Assembly (NCBI GenBank): GCA_012963885.1
Contig: DTUY01000024.1
Coordinates: 1 to 37,471 of the forward strand
From: Candidatus Poribacteria bacterium
GTDB taxonomy: Bacteria > Poribacteria > WGA-4E > UBA9662
Reading direction: 5' to 3'
DNA: 37,471 bases
Shown: in pieces, positions 25,302-35,448 of the stretch
Layout: every line of letters begins with the position of its first letter
How positions within the stretch are numbered: the stretch's first letter is position 1
Made by a program: the position numbers and the translations under genes
Notes under the pieces: model-generated
Database searches by the model: none
What the model saw: only the letters and a program-made list of their open reading frames with translations
Told to the model about the DNA's origin: nothing

Positions 25302-26072
25302 GTGCAAATCAAGAAGATACTGATTACTGGAGCGGCAGGATATTTAGCTGGTTTTATCATTGATCGACTACATTTGAAGTATAAATTAACACTCATTGAT
25401 TTAGTTAAGCCTCCACCTGATTTTGAAAATCTGCCATTTGTGAAAGGTGACATCACATCCTATCATGATGTTGAGAAAGCTTGTGTCGGACAGGATGCAG
25501 TTGTACATCTAGTGGCATTGGTGCGCCAACGTTTTGATAAACCATTAGGATTATTCGCAGATATAATGGTTAAAGGAACCTGGAATGTAGCTGAAGCTTG
25601 TGCCAAGCAAGGTGTTCAGCGTCTGGTTAATATCTCCAGCATATCCGCTTGTAATCCGCTTCCTGATAGTAAATTGCCATATTGTGTGGGAGATCCGTTC
25701 CAGTTTAAGCAGGGAGATTTGTACTACGCCTTAGCCAAGTACCTTGGTGAACAGATTGGAAACGCATATTATCAAGCGCATGGCCTTAGCACTATCCATC
25801 TTCGTCCTGGAGTCATTGCTGGTGACGGACTAAACCCTGGTCCTGAAGCACCTACTGGAGCAGACCAACCATGGTTTATCTACGTGGATCCACGCGACAT
25901 TGCTCAGGCGGTGGAACTTGCTATCGAAACACAAGACATCGACTGTGGTTGTTTTAATATCGTTTCAGGACGTCAAGATGCAAGCTATGATTGGATTCAA
26001 TCCAGACAGCAGCTAGGGTATAATCCTGAACACAATTGGCTTGAAATACCTGAATCGGGAACAAAATCGTGA
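25302..26072 (+). CDS. Extended SDR, NAD-dependent epimerase/dehydratase family
   Basis: A 256-residue Rossmann enzyme with GxxGxxxG at residues 10-17 (ITGAAGYLAG), the acidic adenosine-binding position Asp33, Ser112/113 (NISSIS) and the catalytic pair Tyr142/Lys146 (YYALAKYLGE). RPGVIAGDG is the extended-SDR motif. These enzymes epimerise, dehydrate or oxidise nucleotide sugars or other polyols; the target is not identifiable. The GTG start lacks a strong ribosome binding site. Its stop overlaps the start of the next SDR by four bases (GTGA), a classic translational coupling, so both work in one pathway. It follows the FGE fragment but is not connected to it. Confidence 0.83.
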   Translation: MQIKKILITGAAGYLAGFIIDRLHLKYKLTLIDLVKPPPDFENLPFVKGDITSYHDVEKACVGQDAVVHLVALVRQRFDKPLGLFADIMVKGTWNVAEACAKQGVQRLVNISSISACNPLPDSKLPYCVGDPFQFKQGDLYYALAKYLGEQIGNAYYQAHGLSTIHLRPGVIAGDGLNPGPEAPTGADQPWFIYVDPRDIAQAVELAIETQDIDCGCFNIVSGRQDASYDWIQSRQQLGYNPEHNWLEIPESGTKS

Positions 26073-26755
26073 GCTTAGAAGGGAAAACCGTTCTAGTAAC
26101 GGGTGCTAGTCGTGGTTTAGGTAGAGCGACAGCAGAGGCGTTTCTGCTGTCGGGCGCACACGTGCTGGCATTGGGGCGAGAACTGACAGCAATGAATGAA
26201 ACCCGCATATCTTTGACCAAAATTGGCAGTAATTTTGAGATGGTTATAATGGATGTAAGGGATGAATCTACTGTCACCACCTACATTACGGCTTTAAGTG
26301 ATCTGGATGTACTGGTCAACAACGCCGGAATTGCACGAAGTCGACCATTTGTTGAGACACCTACACAGGAATTGCGTGATATTCTGGAAGTCAATGTCGT
26401 TGGGGCATTTGTCGTCATGCGGGAGTCAGCACGGAAGATGCTTGAAACGGGTGGCGGGCACATCATCAATATTGCTTCCGATGCGGCAATTCGAGGAATT
26501 GCGGGTATGGCACCATACGCTGCGAGTAAGCATGCACTCTTGGGTTTAAACCGATCGGTTAGTCAAGAGCTACGTCAACGAGGAATACGGTTAACGACCT
26601 TCTGCCCTGGTCCAATAACAACAGACATTCTAGGAGTAGGTACAGCGAATTCAAAAGCGATGTCGCCAAAAGAGTTGGCAAAAACAATCGTCCATCTAGC
26701 TGAAGTTCCGCCAGAGATTGAAATACAAGAACTTCTGGCCCAACCAATGCCGTAA
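26069..26755 (+). CDS. Classical short-chain dehydrogenase/reductase
   Basis: A 228-residue classical SDR with TGASRGLGRA (cofactor glycine motif, 11-20), NNAG (84-87), Ser137 and the catalytic Tyr150/Lys154 (YAASKHALLG). PGPITTDILG is the usual post-catalytic loop. It oxidises or reduces a hydroxyl or keto group with NAD(P). The GTG start overlaps the upstream epimerase by four bases, so it is translated by coupling and probably shares its pathway. The protein is a little shorter than the usual 245-255 residues but has no missing key residue. The fifth PhyH gene follows on the same strand after about 130 bases. Confidence 0.87.
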   Translation: MSLEGKTVLVTGASRGLGRATAEAFLLSGAHVLALGRELTAMNETRISLTKIGSNFEMVIMDVRDESTVTTYITALSDLDVLVNNAGIARSRPFVETPTQELRDILEVNVVGAFVVMRESARKMLETGGGHIINIASDAAIRGIAGMAPYAASKHALLGLNRSVSQELRQRGIRLTTFCPGPITTDILGVGTANSKAMSPKELAKTIVHLAEVPPEIEIQELLAQPMP

Positions 26756-26888
26756 TTGATGTAACACTGTACTAGTTAAAGCTAAAGAGACGGTTCTACG
26801 CGGGTCGGTGAAAACTAACCCTGCCATCTGTCCAAGGGGTTTCTGGAAGCAATACTTTAACCTAAATATTATTCAGTGGAATTTATCT

Positions 26889-27671
26889 ATGCTAACCGAT
26901 GCGCAACTCGATCATTTCGCCGTCCATGGCTGGGTTCTTCAGGGAAATGTATTTAGTTCAGAAGAAATTGATACTTTTAGGAGCGCCTTGGATAGGCTCT
27001 ACGAATCCAAAGTCTCGACTATGGTTCATAAAGATACCGCTGATATCAAGAACGTCGACAACATGGTGAATTACGACCAGATGTTTCGTGACTGGATTAT
27101 GAATCCAAAGATTCTTCCAGTTTTGAAGCAACTTTTGGGGACGCCACCTCGCTTTGAATGTTGCCATGCTATGATCAAGTATCCGCATCCGGAGCGGGAA
27201 ACAAAGTGGCCCCAACTCTCTGATCCATCGAAGATGGGTTGGCATCGTGGAATACGCCCGAAATATGGCGTAGTTGCGGCCAATAATCATGCCTACATTA
27301 ATACGACATTTCTCAACAATGCTACTTACTTGACAGATGTTGGGCCTGAAGATGGAGGAACTATGATTTTGGATGGTTCTCATCAGATTGAAGCCCAATA
27401 TTGGCGGGAGATTTTCGATCCTGCGATGGTTGTTCAGGTAGAGGCCAAAGCCGGATCAGTATTGCATTTCACAGAAGCCTTGATCCATACTGGCGTGCCA
27501 ATCCTCTCCGAACGGACTCGGTATACCATGTTCTACGGTTTTACTCCGCCATGGATGCAGTGCTGGCCTGGATGTAGTCCCACACAGGAAATCATTGACA
27601 GCAGTCAAGGTGAACTGAAGGAAATCTTAGGTGCCCGCACCGGATATATGGGACAATACCAACCAGAGTAA
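26889..27671 (+). CDS. PhyH-like protein E with HRG in place of HxD
   Basis: A 260-residue PhyH-fold protein starting at the ATG of MLTDAQLDHFAVHG, the standard opening. A GTG at 26808 would add 27 untypical residues and is rejected. The iron-binding place reads His119-Arg-Gly121 (MGWHRGIRPKYG), so the Asp ligand is absent as in protein D, while His200 (EALIHTGVP) and Arg211 (ERTRYTMFYGF) are kept. GGTMILDGSHQ replaces the usual PGSH. The structure would leave an open coordination site as in 2-oxoglutarate halogenases, or the protein may have lost activity or use another residue. It is downstream of the two coupled SDR genes on the same strand. The substrate is unknown. Confidence 0.78.
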   Translation: MLTDAQLDHFAVHGWVLQGNVFSSEEIDTFRSALDRLYESKVSTMVHKDTADIKNVDNMVNYDQMFRDWIMNPKILPVLKQLLGTPPRFECCHAMIKYPHPERETKWPQLSDPSKMGWHRGIRPKYGVVAANNHAYINTTFLNNATYLTDVGPEDGGTMILDGSHQIEAQYWREIFDPAMVVQVEAKAGSVLHFTEALIHTGVPILSERTRYTMFYGFTPPWMQCWPGCSPTQEIIDSSQGELKEILGARTGYMGQYQPE

Positions 27672-27781
27672 ATCCGATGATCCTCAGGTAACCGTAGAGA
27701 TGAGATCTAGACCATGCTTCATACTTTCCCTGCCACAATCTCTCCTTAGATGACATTCACCCCAATTTCAAAGGCGTGCGA

Positions 27782-29209
27782 TCAAGCCAAGATCTCTTTG
27801 ACGATTTTCCCATGTACATCAGTTAAGCGGTAACGACGACCTTGAAACTTGAAGGTTAGTTGTTCATGATCAATACCAAGCAGGTGAAGCAAGGTAGCTT
27901 GAAAATCGTGAACATGAACTGGATTCTCGGCGATATTGTAACTAAAATCGTCCGTCTCTCCGTAAGAGAATCCAGGCTTAACCCCACCACCAGCCATCCA
28001 AATGCTAAAACACCGAGGATGGTGATCTCGTCCATAGTCGGTTTTGGTCAACCGACCTTGCGAATAGCAGGTGCGACCAAACTCTCCACCCCAGATGACC
28101 AGTGTGTCATCGAGTAACCCTCGTTGCTCCAAATCCATAACTAAAGCGGCTGAGGCTTGGTCGGTTTCCTGGCATTGCCGTTGGATATTGGTCGGCAATC
28201 CGCCATGGTGATCCCACCCCCGGTGGTAGAGCTGTACAAATCGCACGCCACGTTCGACCAATCGACGCGCTAGCAGACAGTTCGCCGCATAAGTGCCTGG
28301 CTCTCGTGAATCTGGACCATAGTGCTCAAAGGTCGACTCGGGTTCGTCCGAAACATCGGTAACCTCAGGTACGGAGGTCTGCATGTGAAACGCCATTTCA
28401 TATTGCGTCATCCTCTCTAAGATTTCTGAATCGCCAACATTCTGATATTGGATCTCCTGCAACTGTCGTAGGTACTTCATCTGATGCCCACGTGTTTCGT
28501 TATTAATGCCGTTGGGATTGCTAAGGTAGAGGACGGGATTTTTGCCGGCTCGAAACTGAACACCTTGATGCTGTGAGGGGAGAAACCCATTGCCCCATAG
28601 TCGAGTGTAGAGCGGTTGGCCAGTTTTGTTTTTAGTTACTAAGACCACAAAGGTCGGCAGATTTTCGTTAGTGCTTCCTAGCCCATAGCTCAACCATGCG
28701 CCAATCGAAGGACGCCCTGGCAGTTGTGAGCCCGTTTGTAGAAAAGTTGAAGCTGGATCGTGGTTGATAGCCTCAGTGTGCATCGATTTGATAAAACAGA
28801 GTTTATCAACGATCTCAGCCGTATGGGGCAAGAGTTCACTAACCCAAGTCCTTGATTGGCCGTGCTGCGCAAAACCAAAGATTGATCCAGTCAAAGGAAA
28901 GGTAGCCTGTCCCGAGGTCATGCCGGTCAAGCGTTGCCCTTTTCGGATAGATTCTGGTAGATCTTGTCCTCTCAATTGTCGTAACTTAGGTTTGTAATCA
29001 AACGTCTCTAGCTGAGAAGGGGCACCGCTCTGGAACAGGTAGATTACGCGCTTGGCCTTGGGGGAAAAATGGGGTTGTCCCAGCAACCCATCCGCAAAAG
29101 TCGACTGAGGGTTGATGATAGCAGCCAGTGCGGCTGCACCCAGACCGAGAGATGTTTGGCTTAGAAATTGACGGCGTGAATAATTTTTTTCGAAATTATG
29201 GCAATACAT
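27782..29209 (-). CDS. DUF1501 protein with Tat leader
   Basis: A 475-residue member of the DUF1501 family (sulfatase/phosphatase-like alkaline-phosphatase fold), widespread in Planctomycetes and related groups. The N-terminus has a twin-arginine signal ([20 protein letters not shown]), so it is exported folded. Family landmarks are visible: [64 protein letters not shown] and [19 protein letters not shown]. The His and Asp residues in these stretches would bind metal. It begins 17 bases after the end of the PSCyt1/DUF1553 gene, its usual partner. The pair is a standard two-gene unit of unsettled function, often linked to polysaccharide or sulfated-compound use. Confidence 0.9.
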   Translation of the reverse strand: MYCHNFEKNYSRRQFLSQTSLGLGAAALAAIINPQSTFADGLLGQPHFSPKAKRVIYLFQSGAPSQLETFDYKPKLRQLRGQDLPESIRKGQRLTGMTSGQATFPLTGSIFGFAQHGQSRTWVSELLPHTAEIVDKLCFIKSMHTEAINHDPASTFLQTGSQLPGRPSIGAWLSYGLGSTNENLPTFVVLVTKNKTGQPLYTRLWGNGFLPSQHQGVQFRAGKNPVLYLSNPNGINNETRGHQMKYLRQLQEIQYQNVGDSEILERMTQYEMAFHMQTSVPEVTDVSDEPESTFEHYGPDSREPGTYAANCLLARRLVERGVRFVQLYHRGWDHHGGLPTNIQRQCQETDQASAALVMDLEQRGLLDDTLVIWGGEFGRTCYSQGRLTKTDYGRDHHPRCFSIWMAGGGVKPGFSYGETDDFSYNIAENPVHVHDFQATLLHLLGIDHEQLTFKFQGRRYRLTDVHGKIVKEILA

Positions 29210-29226
29210 CGTTAGATCTACCCCCG

Positions 29227-32200
29227 TTACCTCTTCATGTAGAATCCATCATAGTTCATAATTAAATTAGCGACGACAGCAAAAGCTGCTGTTTCAGTCT
29301 GTGGTAACGTTTCATCGAAGGGACGTTCGCCGACCGAAAGCAAGGCTTTTGTGGCTTCGGAATTTTGCTCAAATCGGTTGTGATTGTGGTGATAACAATT
29401 TACTAACAGTTCTATTTCATCTCCTTTTGGTTGACGACCCGTTAATAAACGAAAGGCTAAAACTAGGCGAGATAACAGGTCTTTATCACCTTGACGTTGA
29501 ATTCGCTCAGCCAAAATTCGTGCTGCCTCGACGAACTGTGGATCGTTCATCATCACCAAAGCTTGCAGTGGTGTGTTGGTGACTTCCCGTTTGACGGTGC
29601 AAACGCTTCGGTTGGGAGCATCCAAGATAGTCATGGCTGGTGGTGGCGAAGTTCGGCGGATGAAAGTATACAGACTACGTCGATAGAGCGACTCTCCAGT
29701 ATCAGCTTGATAGGTTTTCAGCTTGCCAGAAAAATTGTTCTTTTCGATCCATAACCCTGGTGGTTGATATGGCTTGACACTGCTCCCCCCTACTTTTGCA
29801 GTTAACAATCCGCTACCGGCTAGTGCGTTATCTCGCAGGAATTCAGCCATCCACCGGTAGGAGGGAAACCTCCAGAGCAGTCGGTTATCAGGATCCTGCT
29901 GAGCCGATATAGGATCGACAACCGACGATTGTCGATAGGTAGCGGAGGCAATAATCAGTTTTAGCAAATCCCGAACATTCCAGCCTGATTCTCGAAACCA
30001 AACCGACAACCAATCCAGCAACTCTGGGTGTGTCGGTCGCTGGCCCTGAACACCAAAATCGTGAGGTGTTCGAACTAGGCCGTGACCGAACAGCATTTGC
30101 CAATAGTGGTTGACGGCAACACGGGAAGTTAATGGGTTATCCGGATCAAATAGCCACTGCGATAGACCAAGCCTATTTGATGGTAGATCTTTAGGAAATG
30201 CTGCTACCACTTTTGGCGTTCCCATTTCTACTTGTTCACGAAGTTGACTGTATTCTCCACGATGCAATCGATAGGTATTCCGAGGCTGTTCCATTTCTGC
30301 CATTACCATCACTAATGGGACTTGACTAAACAGTTCAATCCTCTGCTTTTGTAACTCTCGATAAGTGGCTGTGATCGCTTGCCAGCTGGTGTGCTCTCGG
30401 CTGAGCCAATGTTGAAATCGATCTGCCGATGTTGGTTGATTGACAGACGAACTGATTTCCAAATCAGGACAATGATAAGATCTAAACAATTGTTCGACCT
30501 CGACCTGAGTCAGTGCTAGCTCGTAGAAACGAATATCATCCAATCCACCCTGATAAATCCCGAAGTCGCCAGTAAAGCCACGATAGCTACGGCCGGCTCT
30601 GACATCCCGCGCCTTGCCGCCATCAGGCAAAATCGTGCGGGTTAGTTGGTCTAACACAACCCGAAATTCAACTGACTTTCCGTTGATAAATAGGCTAATA
30701 CCAGCTGCTTGCCCCGTTCCGTCGTAGGACATGGCTACATGTGTCCATTTACCGTCTACGATTGGGCTAACCGAGCGGACATGGATCAAAATGTCGGGTA
30801 AATTATGGATTAGTCGGGCAGCTAAATGCCCTTTGTAATCGAGGTAGAGATCCCAACCTCGCCAATATTGATTCTTACCGCCAGTAGTCCCAAGTAGCGT
30901 ACGAGTCATCCGTTGGTCGATCATCACTAGCTGATCAGGTTCTCTCGATTGAGGATGAATCCAGAGAGAAACGCTGAAAGGGTCAGTGACATCGCCTGCC
31001 CCTACACCTTTTAGCGTCAGATACTGGTATTCGCCATCGATCCACATAGCACCGCCATCTACCCCGTTAATCAGTTTGGGAGTGACGGTAACGGTCGCTT
31101 GTTTGTTACCATCGAGACTTTGCACCGTTTCCCCCTCTTCCGTTTCGATGGGGACAATCGCGTCCAATGGGAATTGCAGAGCAACCAGATTACCTAGACG
31201 GTTGTCACTGACCACAGGCAAATTAGTTTTGGCTTTAAATTTGGTTTTTTCCTGCTGTTGAATCTTCTTCAATTCCGTGTGGACAGCTAGGATCTGTTGA
31301 TCCAGATCTTCCAGTTTTTTAGCCGTTTCTGCGTCGGGTAAAGCCAATACTGGTCCGTAGTTTCCATCGTCACCTGTCATGCCAAGTTCGCGAACATTAT
31401 TGAAGAAAGCCGCCAGTTGATAATATTCTTTTTGGGATATTGGATCGAATTTGTGGTCGTGGCAACGAGCACAATTCATGGTTAGACCGAGGAATGCAGT
31501 GGCCGTAGTTTCAACTCGATCGAAAACATAGTAGAGCCGAAACTCTTCATCGATCACACCACCTTCGGCTGTCATCGGATGATTTCGGTGAAAGGCTGTT
31601 GCCAATATTTGTTCAGTTGATGGATTTGGCATTAGATCACCCGCTAGCTGCCAAGTTACGAATTCATCGTAGGGCATATTTTTCTGAAAAGCAGAGATAA
31701 CCCAATCTCGCCACGGCCACATCCGTCGCCAACCGTCGGCGTGCAGCCCATGCGAATCAGCGTAGCGTGATAGGTCCATCCAGTCTAATGTCAGCCGCTC
31801 GGCATGCGCATCGGTGGCTAATAGCCGATCCAACAACCGATCATAGGCATTTCCCGAATTATCAGCTAGAAAAGATTCGATTTCCTCGATCGTCGGTGAG
31901 AGCCCAGTCAAATCCATCGTCACCCGACGAAGTAAGGTCTCCTTGTCTGCTTTGGGAGAGGGCCTTAGTTGTTGTCGGGCTAAACGGACTTGTATAAAAC
32001 GGTCAATTTCATTTTTGGCTTCAAACTGATTTAAGGAAGAGGGTAGTGTTGGCTTGACCGGCTTAACAAAGGCCCAATGCTTGCCCCAAGTTGCCCCTTC
32101 GGAGATCCACTGCTTTAAGATCTTAATTTGCGTCGGTGTTAGCTTCAAATTTGAGGCTGGCGGTGGCATCATCTGTGTGGGATCGGAGGCTGTGATTCGA

Positions 32201-32463
32201 TCCACCAGTCGGCTATTATCAATGTTCTTAGGAATAACGATCGGATCTTCGGTTCGTAACGCCGTTTCCTTGAGGTCTAGACGTAAATTGGCTTGACGGG
32301 CATTTTGGTCGGGGCCATGACATTTAAAACATTTGTCCGAAAGAATCGGTAGCACATCCCGATCAAAGGAAATCTGATCAGCCAGCAATGGCGCAGGCAA
32401 TAATGGGGTAGGAAAAAAGAATAGGATAAGAACTGCGGAACACCAACTTAATTGACGAAACAT
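29227..32463 (-). CDS. PSCyt1-DUF1549-LamG-DUF1553 planctomycete-type cytochrome protein
   Basis: A 1078-residue secreted protein. It has a signal peptide (1-29), then a c-type heme motif CFKCH (Cys45, Cys48, His49) in the PSCyt1 domain. DUF1549 spans about 145-365 and includes the conserved [13 protein letters not shown] LamG-type lectin insert follows at about 480-690 ([39 protein letters not shown]), and DUF1553 spans about 770-1040 ([42 protein letters not shown]). The architecture is typical for the family. It should transfer electrons or act on carbohydrate outside the membrane together with the DUF1501 partner 17 bases downstream. No residue expected for heme binding is missing. Biochemistry of the family is poorly known. 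Confidence 0.92.
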   Translation of the reverse strand: MFRQLSWCSAVLILFFFPTPLLPAPLLADQISFDRDVLPILSDKCFKCHGPDQNARQANLRLDLKETALRTEDPIVIPKNIDNSRLVDRITASDPTQMMPPPASNLKLTPTQIKILKQWISEGATWGKHWAFVKPVKPTLPSSLNQFEAKNEIDRFIQVRLARQQLRPSPKADKETLLRRVTMDLTGLSPTIEEIESFLADNSGNAYDRLLDRLLATDAHAERLTLDWMDLSRYADSHGLHADGWRRMWPWRDWVISAFQKNMPYDEFVTWQLAGDLMPNPSTEQILATAFHRNHPMTAEGGVIDEEFRLYYVFDRVETTATAFLGLTMNCARCHDHKFDPISQKEYYQLAAFFNNVRELGMTGDDGNYGPVLALPDAETAKKLEDLDQQILAVHTELKKIQQQEKTKFKAKTNLPVVSDNRLGNLVALQFPLDAIVPIETEEGETVQSLDGNKQATVTVTPKLINGVDGGAMWIDGEYQYLTLKGVGAGDVTDPFSVSLWIHPQSREPDQLVMIDQRMTRTLLGTTGGKNQYWRGWDLYLDYKGHLAARLIHNLPDILIHVRSVSPIVDGKWTHVAMSYDGTGQAAGISLFINGKSVEFRVVLDQLTRTILPDGGKARDVRAGRSYRGFTGDFGIYQGGLDDIRFYELALTQVEVEQLFRSYHCPDLEISSSVNQPTSADRFQHWLSREHTSWQAITATYRELQKQRIELFSQVPLVMVMAEMEQPRNTYRLHRGEYSQLREQVEMGTPKVVAAFPKDLPSNRLGLSQWLFDPDNPLTSRVAVNHYWQMLFGHGLVRTPHDFGVQGQRPTHPELLDWLSVWFRESGWNVRDLLKLIIASATYRQSSVVDPISAQQDPDNRLLWRFPSYRWMAEFLRDNALAGSGLLTAKVGGSSVKPYQPPGLWIEKNNFSGKLKTYQADTGESLYRRSLYTFIRRTSPPPAMTILDAPNRSVCTVKREVTNTPLQALVMMNDPQFVEAARILAERIQRQGDKDLLSRLVLAFRLLTGRQPKGDEIELLVNCYHHNHNRFEQNSEATKALLSVGERPFDETLPQTETAAFAVVANLIMNYDGFYMKR

Positions 32464-32623
32464 AGTAATCTTCTAGCGGGGTAGATCTTTGACTTAAGAT
32501 GATAAAGATTTGCGATAACAAGATCTAACACAAAACTTTTTTGATCATGTTGCCATTATAGATGATCGCTACGGCAAAATCATACCAATAATTCCGTAGC
32601 TGATAAAACAATGAAAACTACGA

Positions 32624-33481
32624 TTATTGGGTGTCGTTTTTAAACCGAAATGGTTGGTCTTTGGTAAAATCAGCACTGGTTATCGTCGGACACCAATAGC
32701 GTTCGATATGCTCCACCACCAAATCTGTCCCGCGAAAATGACTAACGAAAGGATGTTGCCGAGAATTGTACATTGTGTCAGTCAAGTCACGCATCAGCAA
32801 TACATTCTGACCTTGGTAAACCAACTGGCGGATAGAAAATGGACGACCAAGTACACACATGTTGGTGTGTACACCCATTACAATCACGTTGTCGATATGA
32901 CGCTGCTTCATCAGGTAATAGGCTTCGTCGCTATCAGTGATAGAATCAACTTCCTTTATCTCAACGATGTCAATCTGACGAAGGTCCATTGGATTTTTTT
33001 CTGGATCGCATTGGGGCAGACAATCACATCCGCCGTCAGAATCGTCAATAGGGAGTTCCGCTTCGTATTTTGGGTTTAAGGAACACCAATCCTGCAATGG
33101 CACCCTAGTGGGGACTTTGGGTGCGTGCTGAGCAAGTTTTCGCATGGGTGTGTCAGCGTAAAATTCCATGCCACTGCTAGGACAGTGAATGATCAGGGCA
33201 CCCTTTTCCCTCGCAATTTGGACGACGGTATTCATTCGTGTTGCCATCTCTCCAACCCGTCGAGTAGCGCCCGCACACCAGTGCTTAGTCCACATATCAC
33301 AGATGACGATGGCTGTTTTTTCAGCGTCCCATTCAGTTACATCCTTAACGTTGACAAACTTTGTTGGGTTATTCTGGTCAGGAACTTGCTTACGTGTTTG
33401 TAATTTTAGCGTAGCAGCAGAGAGAGAAGTGGAAGCCACCGCCAAGACAATCATACTGGTAATAAAACCAAGATGTTTCAT
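32624..33481 (-). CDS. Exported isochorismatase-like cysteine hydrolase
   Basis: A 285-residue protein with a cleavable signal peptide (MKHLGFITSMIVLAVASTSLSA). The isochorismatase-like core begins with IVICDMW (Asp62) and contains the nucleophile Cys209 (VHTNMCVLGR), the arrangement of the Asp-Lys-Cys triad of nicotinamidase/isochorismatase relatives. Lys176 (VEIKEVDS) is a candidate for the third member. A cysteine cluster CDCLPQC at 152-158 is unusual for the family and may bind metal or form disulfides in the periplasm. Cysteine hydrolases are normally cytoplasmic; exported ones occur in planctomycete-like genomes, again with DUF1501 genes. The substrate is not predictable. It lies 160 bases upstream of the PSCyt1 gene on the same strand and may be cotranscribed. 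Confidence 0.83.
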   Translation of the reverse strand: MKHLGFITSMIVLAVASTSLSAATLKLQTRKQVPDQNNPTKFVNVKDVTEWDAEKTAIVICDMWTKHWCAGATRRVGEMATRMNTVVQIAREKGALIIHCPSSGMEFYADTPMRKLAQHAPKVPTRVPLQDWCSLNPKYEAELPIDDSDGGCDCLPQCDPEKNPMDLRQIDIVEIKEVDSITDSDEAYYLMKQRHIDNVIVMGVHTNMCVLGRPFSIRQLVYQGQNVLLMRDLTDTMYNSRQHPFVSHFRGTDLVVEHIERYWCPTITSADFTKDQPFRFKNDTQ

Positions 33482-33652
33482 TTGAATACCCGTTTACACA
33501 TTGAAATTACATTTTTGCTATTCAGGTCATCACGTATCGGATTCTATCAGGACCTGTCGTTTTGGTCAATACCTCACTTAATATGTAGCTATTATAACCT
33601 GGGAATCATCCTCCTACCTCACTGTTATATCGTTTTTTCAAATACTATAGAT

Positions 33653-34915
33653 CTACTTAATTCGGCAACCCGCTTGAAACACGGCAACCACACGGCTGAG
33701 TGCATCTACATCAACAGTTGGATCACCATCGAATGCCACCAAATCAGCAACTTTTCCGGATTGGATGGTACCAATTTCATCATCAAGTCCGATAGCTTCT
33801 GCGGAAATCCGTGTCGCGGCTATTAATGTCTCTGCTGGCGTAAACCCGACCTGAACCAGCAACTGCAGATCATAGTCCAGATGGCCAAAAGCCAGATTGT
33901 TGACACCAGAGTCGGTCCCAGGAACAATCCGATCACGCAAATTATAATCCAACATACGCCGCATGACATCCAAGCGAACCTCTGCTCTTTGTTCCAAGCC
34001 CTGTAATTCTGCTTCCTCTGCAACTGATATATCCCCATCTTTAAGCTTAGCGTTCAACTCAACAATCCGTGGGTAGCGTGTCCAAGACTGCAATGTCGGA
34101 CTAATCCAGATTCTAGATTCTTCCATCATCTCAGCAATCCTAGTATCGAAGTGCAGTTGGTCGTCTGTTTCGAGGAACTCGGCATGTTCCATTAAGTCAA
34201 TGCCTGCTTCAATGGCACGTACCATTGATTCCTTGGCACGGCAGTGGGCAGCTGTCAGACGGTGAAAGTGGTGAGCTTCGTGGATAGCCGCATGCAGTTC
34301 TTCTGTCGTATAGGATGCGAGCCCAGGAATTGTGCCTTCTGTACCGCCTCCCGAAGCCATGATTTTGATATAATCCGCACCCTCATGCACCAGTCGTCGA
34401 ACCGATCGACGTATTTGTTCCTCACCATCAGCAATTTCGTTACACATATGAAAGTGTCCACCAGTGCAAGTAATTGGTCGGCCACTAGCAAGTAAACGAG
34501 GTCCTGCCATATAACCGCGAGCTAATCCTTCCTTGAGGGTAAAACCGATTTTATTCCGTGCGCCATGCTCACGAATGGTCGTGATACCAGCAGTGAGATG
34601 TTGCTGTAAATTCATCACTCCGGTAAGAACCATCATCTCGTCGCTATCAGCAAACATTTCGACATAAGTTCGTCCATCACCAGCCAAACTCAGGTGGGTG
34701 TGTCCATCAATCAAACCTGGCGTGATACAGGCCGTTCCGAGATCTATTATTTCTGTTTCTGGAGGCGTCTGTCGTTGAATGGCATCTTGGTGACCAACAG
34801 AGGTAATCCAGCCATCTGTGATCAAAACGGCTTGATTTGGTTTTGAGGAACTGCTGATACCGTCAGCGAGACGTGCCGCACGAATTTGAATGGTTCTTGC
34901 ATTTTTGTCAGACAT
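33653..34915 (-). CDS. Metal-dependent amidohydrolase (imidazolonepropionase/prolidase-like)
   Basis: A 420-residue amidohydrolase with the complete binuclear-site set: His72 and His74 (GHTHLSL), Lys184 (DYIKIMASGGG), His224 (TAAHCRAKES), His244 (DLMEHAEF) and Asp335 (VPGTDSGVN). The final segment GTIQSGKVADLVAFDGDP is the small beta-domain typical of cytosolic amidohydrolases. This pattern is shared by Xaa-Arg or N-acyl dipeptidases and by imidazolonepropionase-like enzymes; the substrate is open. There is no signal peptide. AGAGGAAGG lies about eight bases before the ATG at 34915. It is 172 bases upstream of the isochorismatase-like gene and may be independent. Confidence 0.88.
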   Translation of the reverse strand: MSDKNARTIQIRAARLADGISSSSKPNQAVLITDGWITSVGHQDAIQRQTPPETEIIDLGTACITPGLIDGHTHLSLAGDGRTYVEMFADSDEMMVLTGVMNLQQHLTAGITTIREHGARNKIGFTLKEGLARGYMAGPRLLASGRPITCTGGHFHMCNEIADGEEQIRRSVRRLVHEGADYIKIMASGGGTEGTIPGLASYTTEELHAAIHEAHHFHRLTAAHCRAKESMVRAIEAGIDLMEHAEFLETDDQLHFDTRIAEMMEESRIWISPTLQSWTRYPRIVELNAKLKDGDISVAEEAELQGLEQRAEVRLDVMRRMLDYNLRDRIVPGTDSGVNNLAFGHLDYDLQLLVQVGFTPAETLIAATRISAEAIGLDDEIGTIQSGKVADLVAFDGDPTVDVDALSRVVAVFQAGCRIK

Positions 34916-35448
34916 AAACTACCTTCCTCTTAGAACCTATTTGAAAGAAAATTCTTCTGTTCCATGGTTAACTTAGGCTTTTTTTATCCATCAGTGTCAC
35001 ATGGAACTTCCTATTATTTCAACTCCTTCTTTATTCCCAAACAGGTTCTAAGAAATTTAGACTTATATTTAAAGAACACCTAAAAACTTACATGGCTCAA
35101 TCTACCTTCATTAATTAAAATTTCACCCATACCTATGCATACCAAGATGTTTTGCCTCTGACAAGCTTATTTAGATAATTGAAATTTATCCTAGTTCGAC
35201 TGTATATAAGAATAGGATATTTATTATTCCAACCTCATCCACTATACATAACCATAACTGGATGTAACAAAAAAAACAAAAACGCAAAAAAATTGTCTTG
35301 CAAGGTAAGTTAGTGTCTTATAACTGTAAATTCAAGCAGTTGCTCGAGGAGCTTCTTTCATCGATAACAAGTTGTTAGCAAGCCATAATTGCATTTAGAT
35401 AAATAATCCACTTGCATAAGACTATCTCAAGAATATGCTGACGGATGA
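34916..35448. other. Intergenic stretch with short repeats
   Basis: About 530 AT-rich bases, no gene seen. It holds two inverted copies of an AACAGGTTCTAAG-type repeat (34929-34947 minus, 35039-35052 plus), also found at 5113-5131. Confidence 0.5.

Noticed and set aside
26808-26888. GTG start adding 27 residues to PhyH-like protein E
   Set aside because: The added text is untypical, while the ATG at 26889 begins the standard family N-terminus (MLTDAQLDHF).
32568-32606. GCTACGG...CCGTAGC 7-bp inverted repeat between the isochorismatase and PSCyt1 genes
   Set aside because: Short stem with a long loop and no T-run; too weak to call a terminator.
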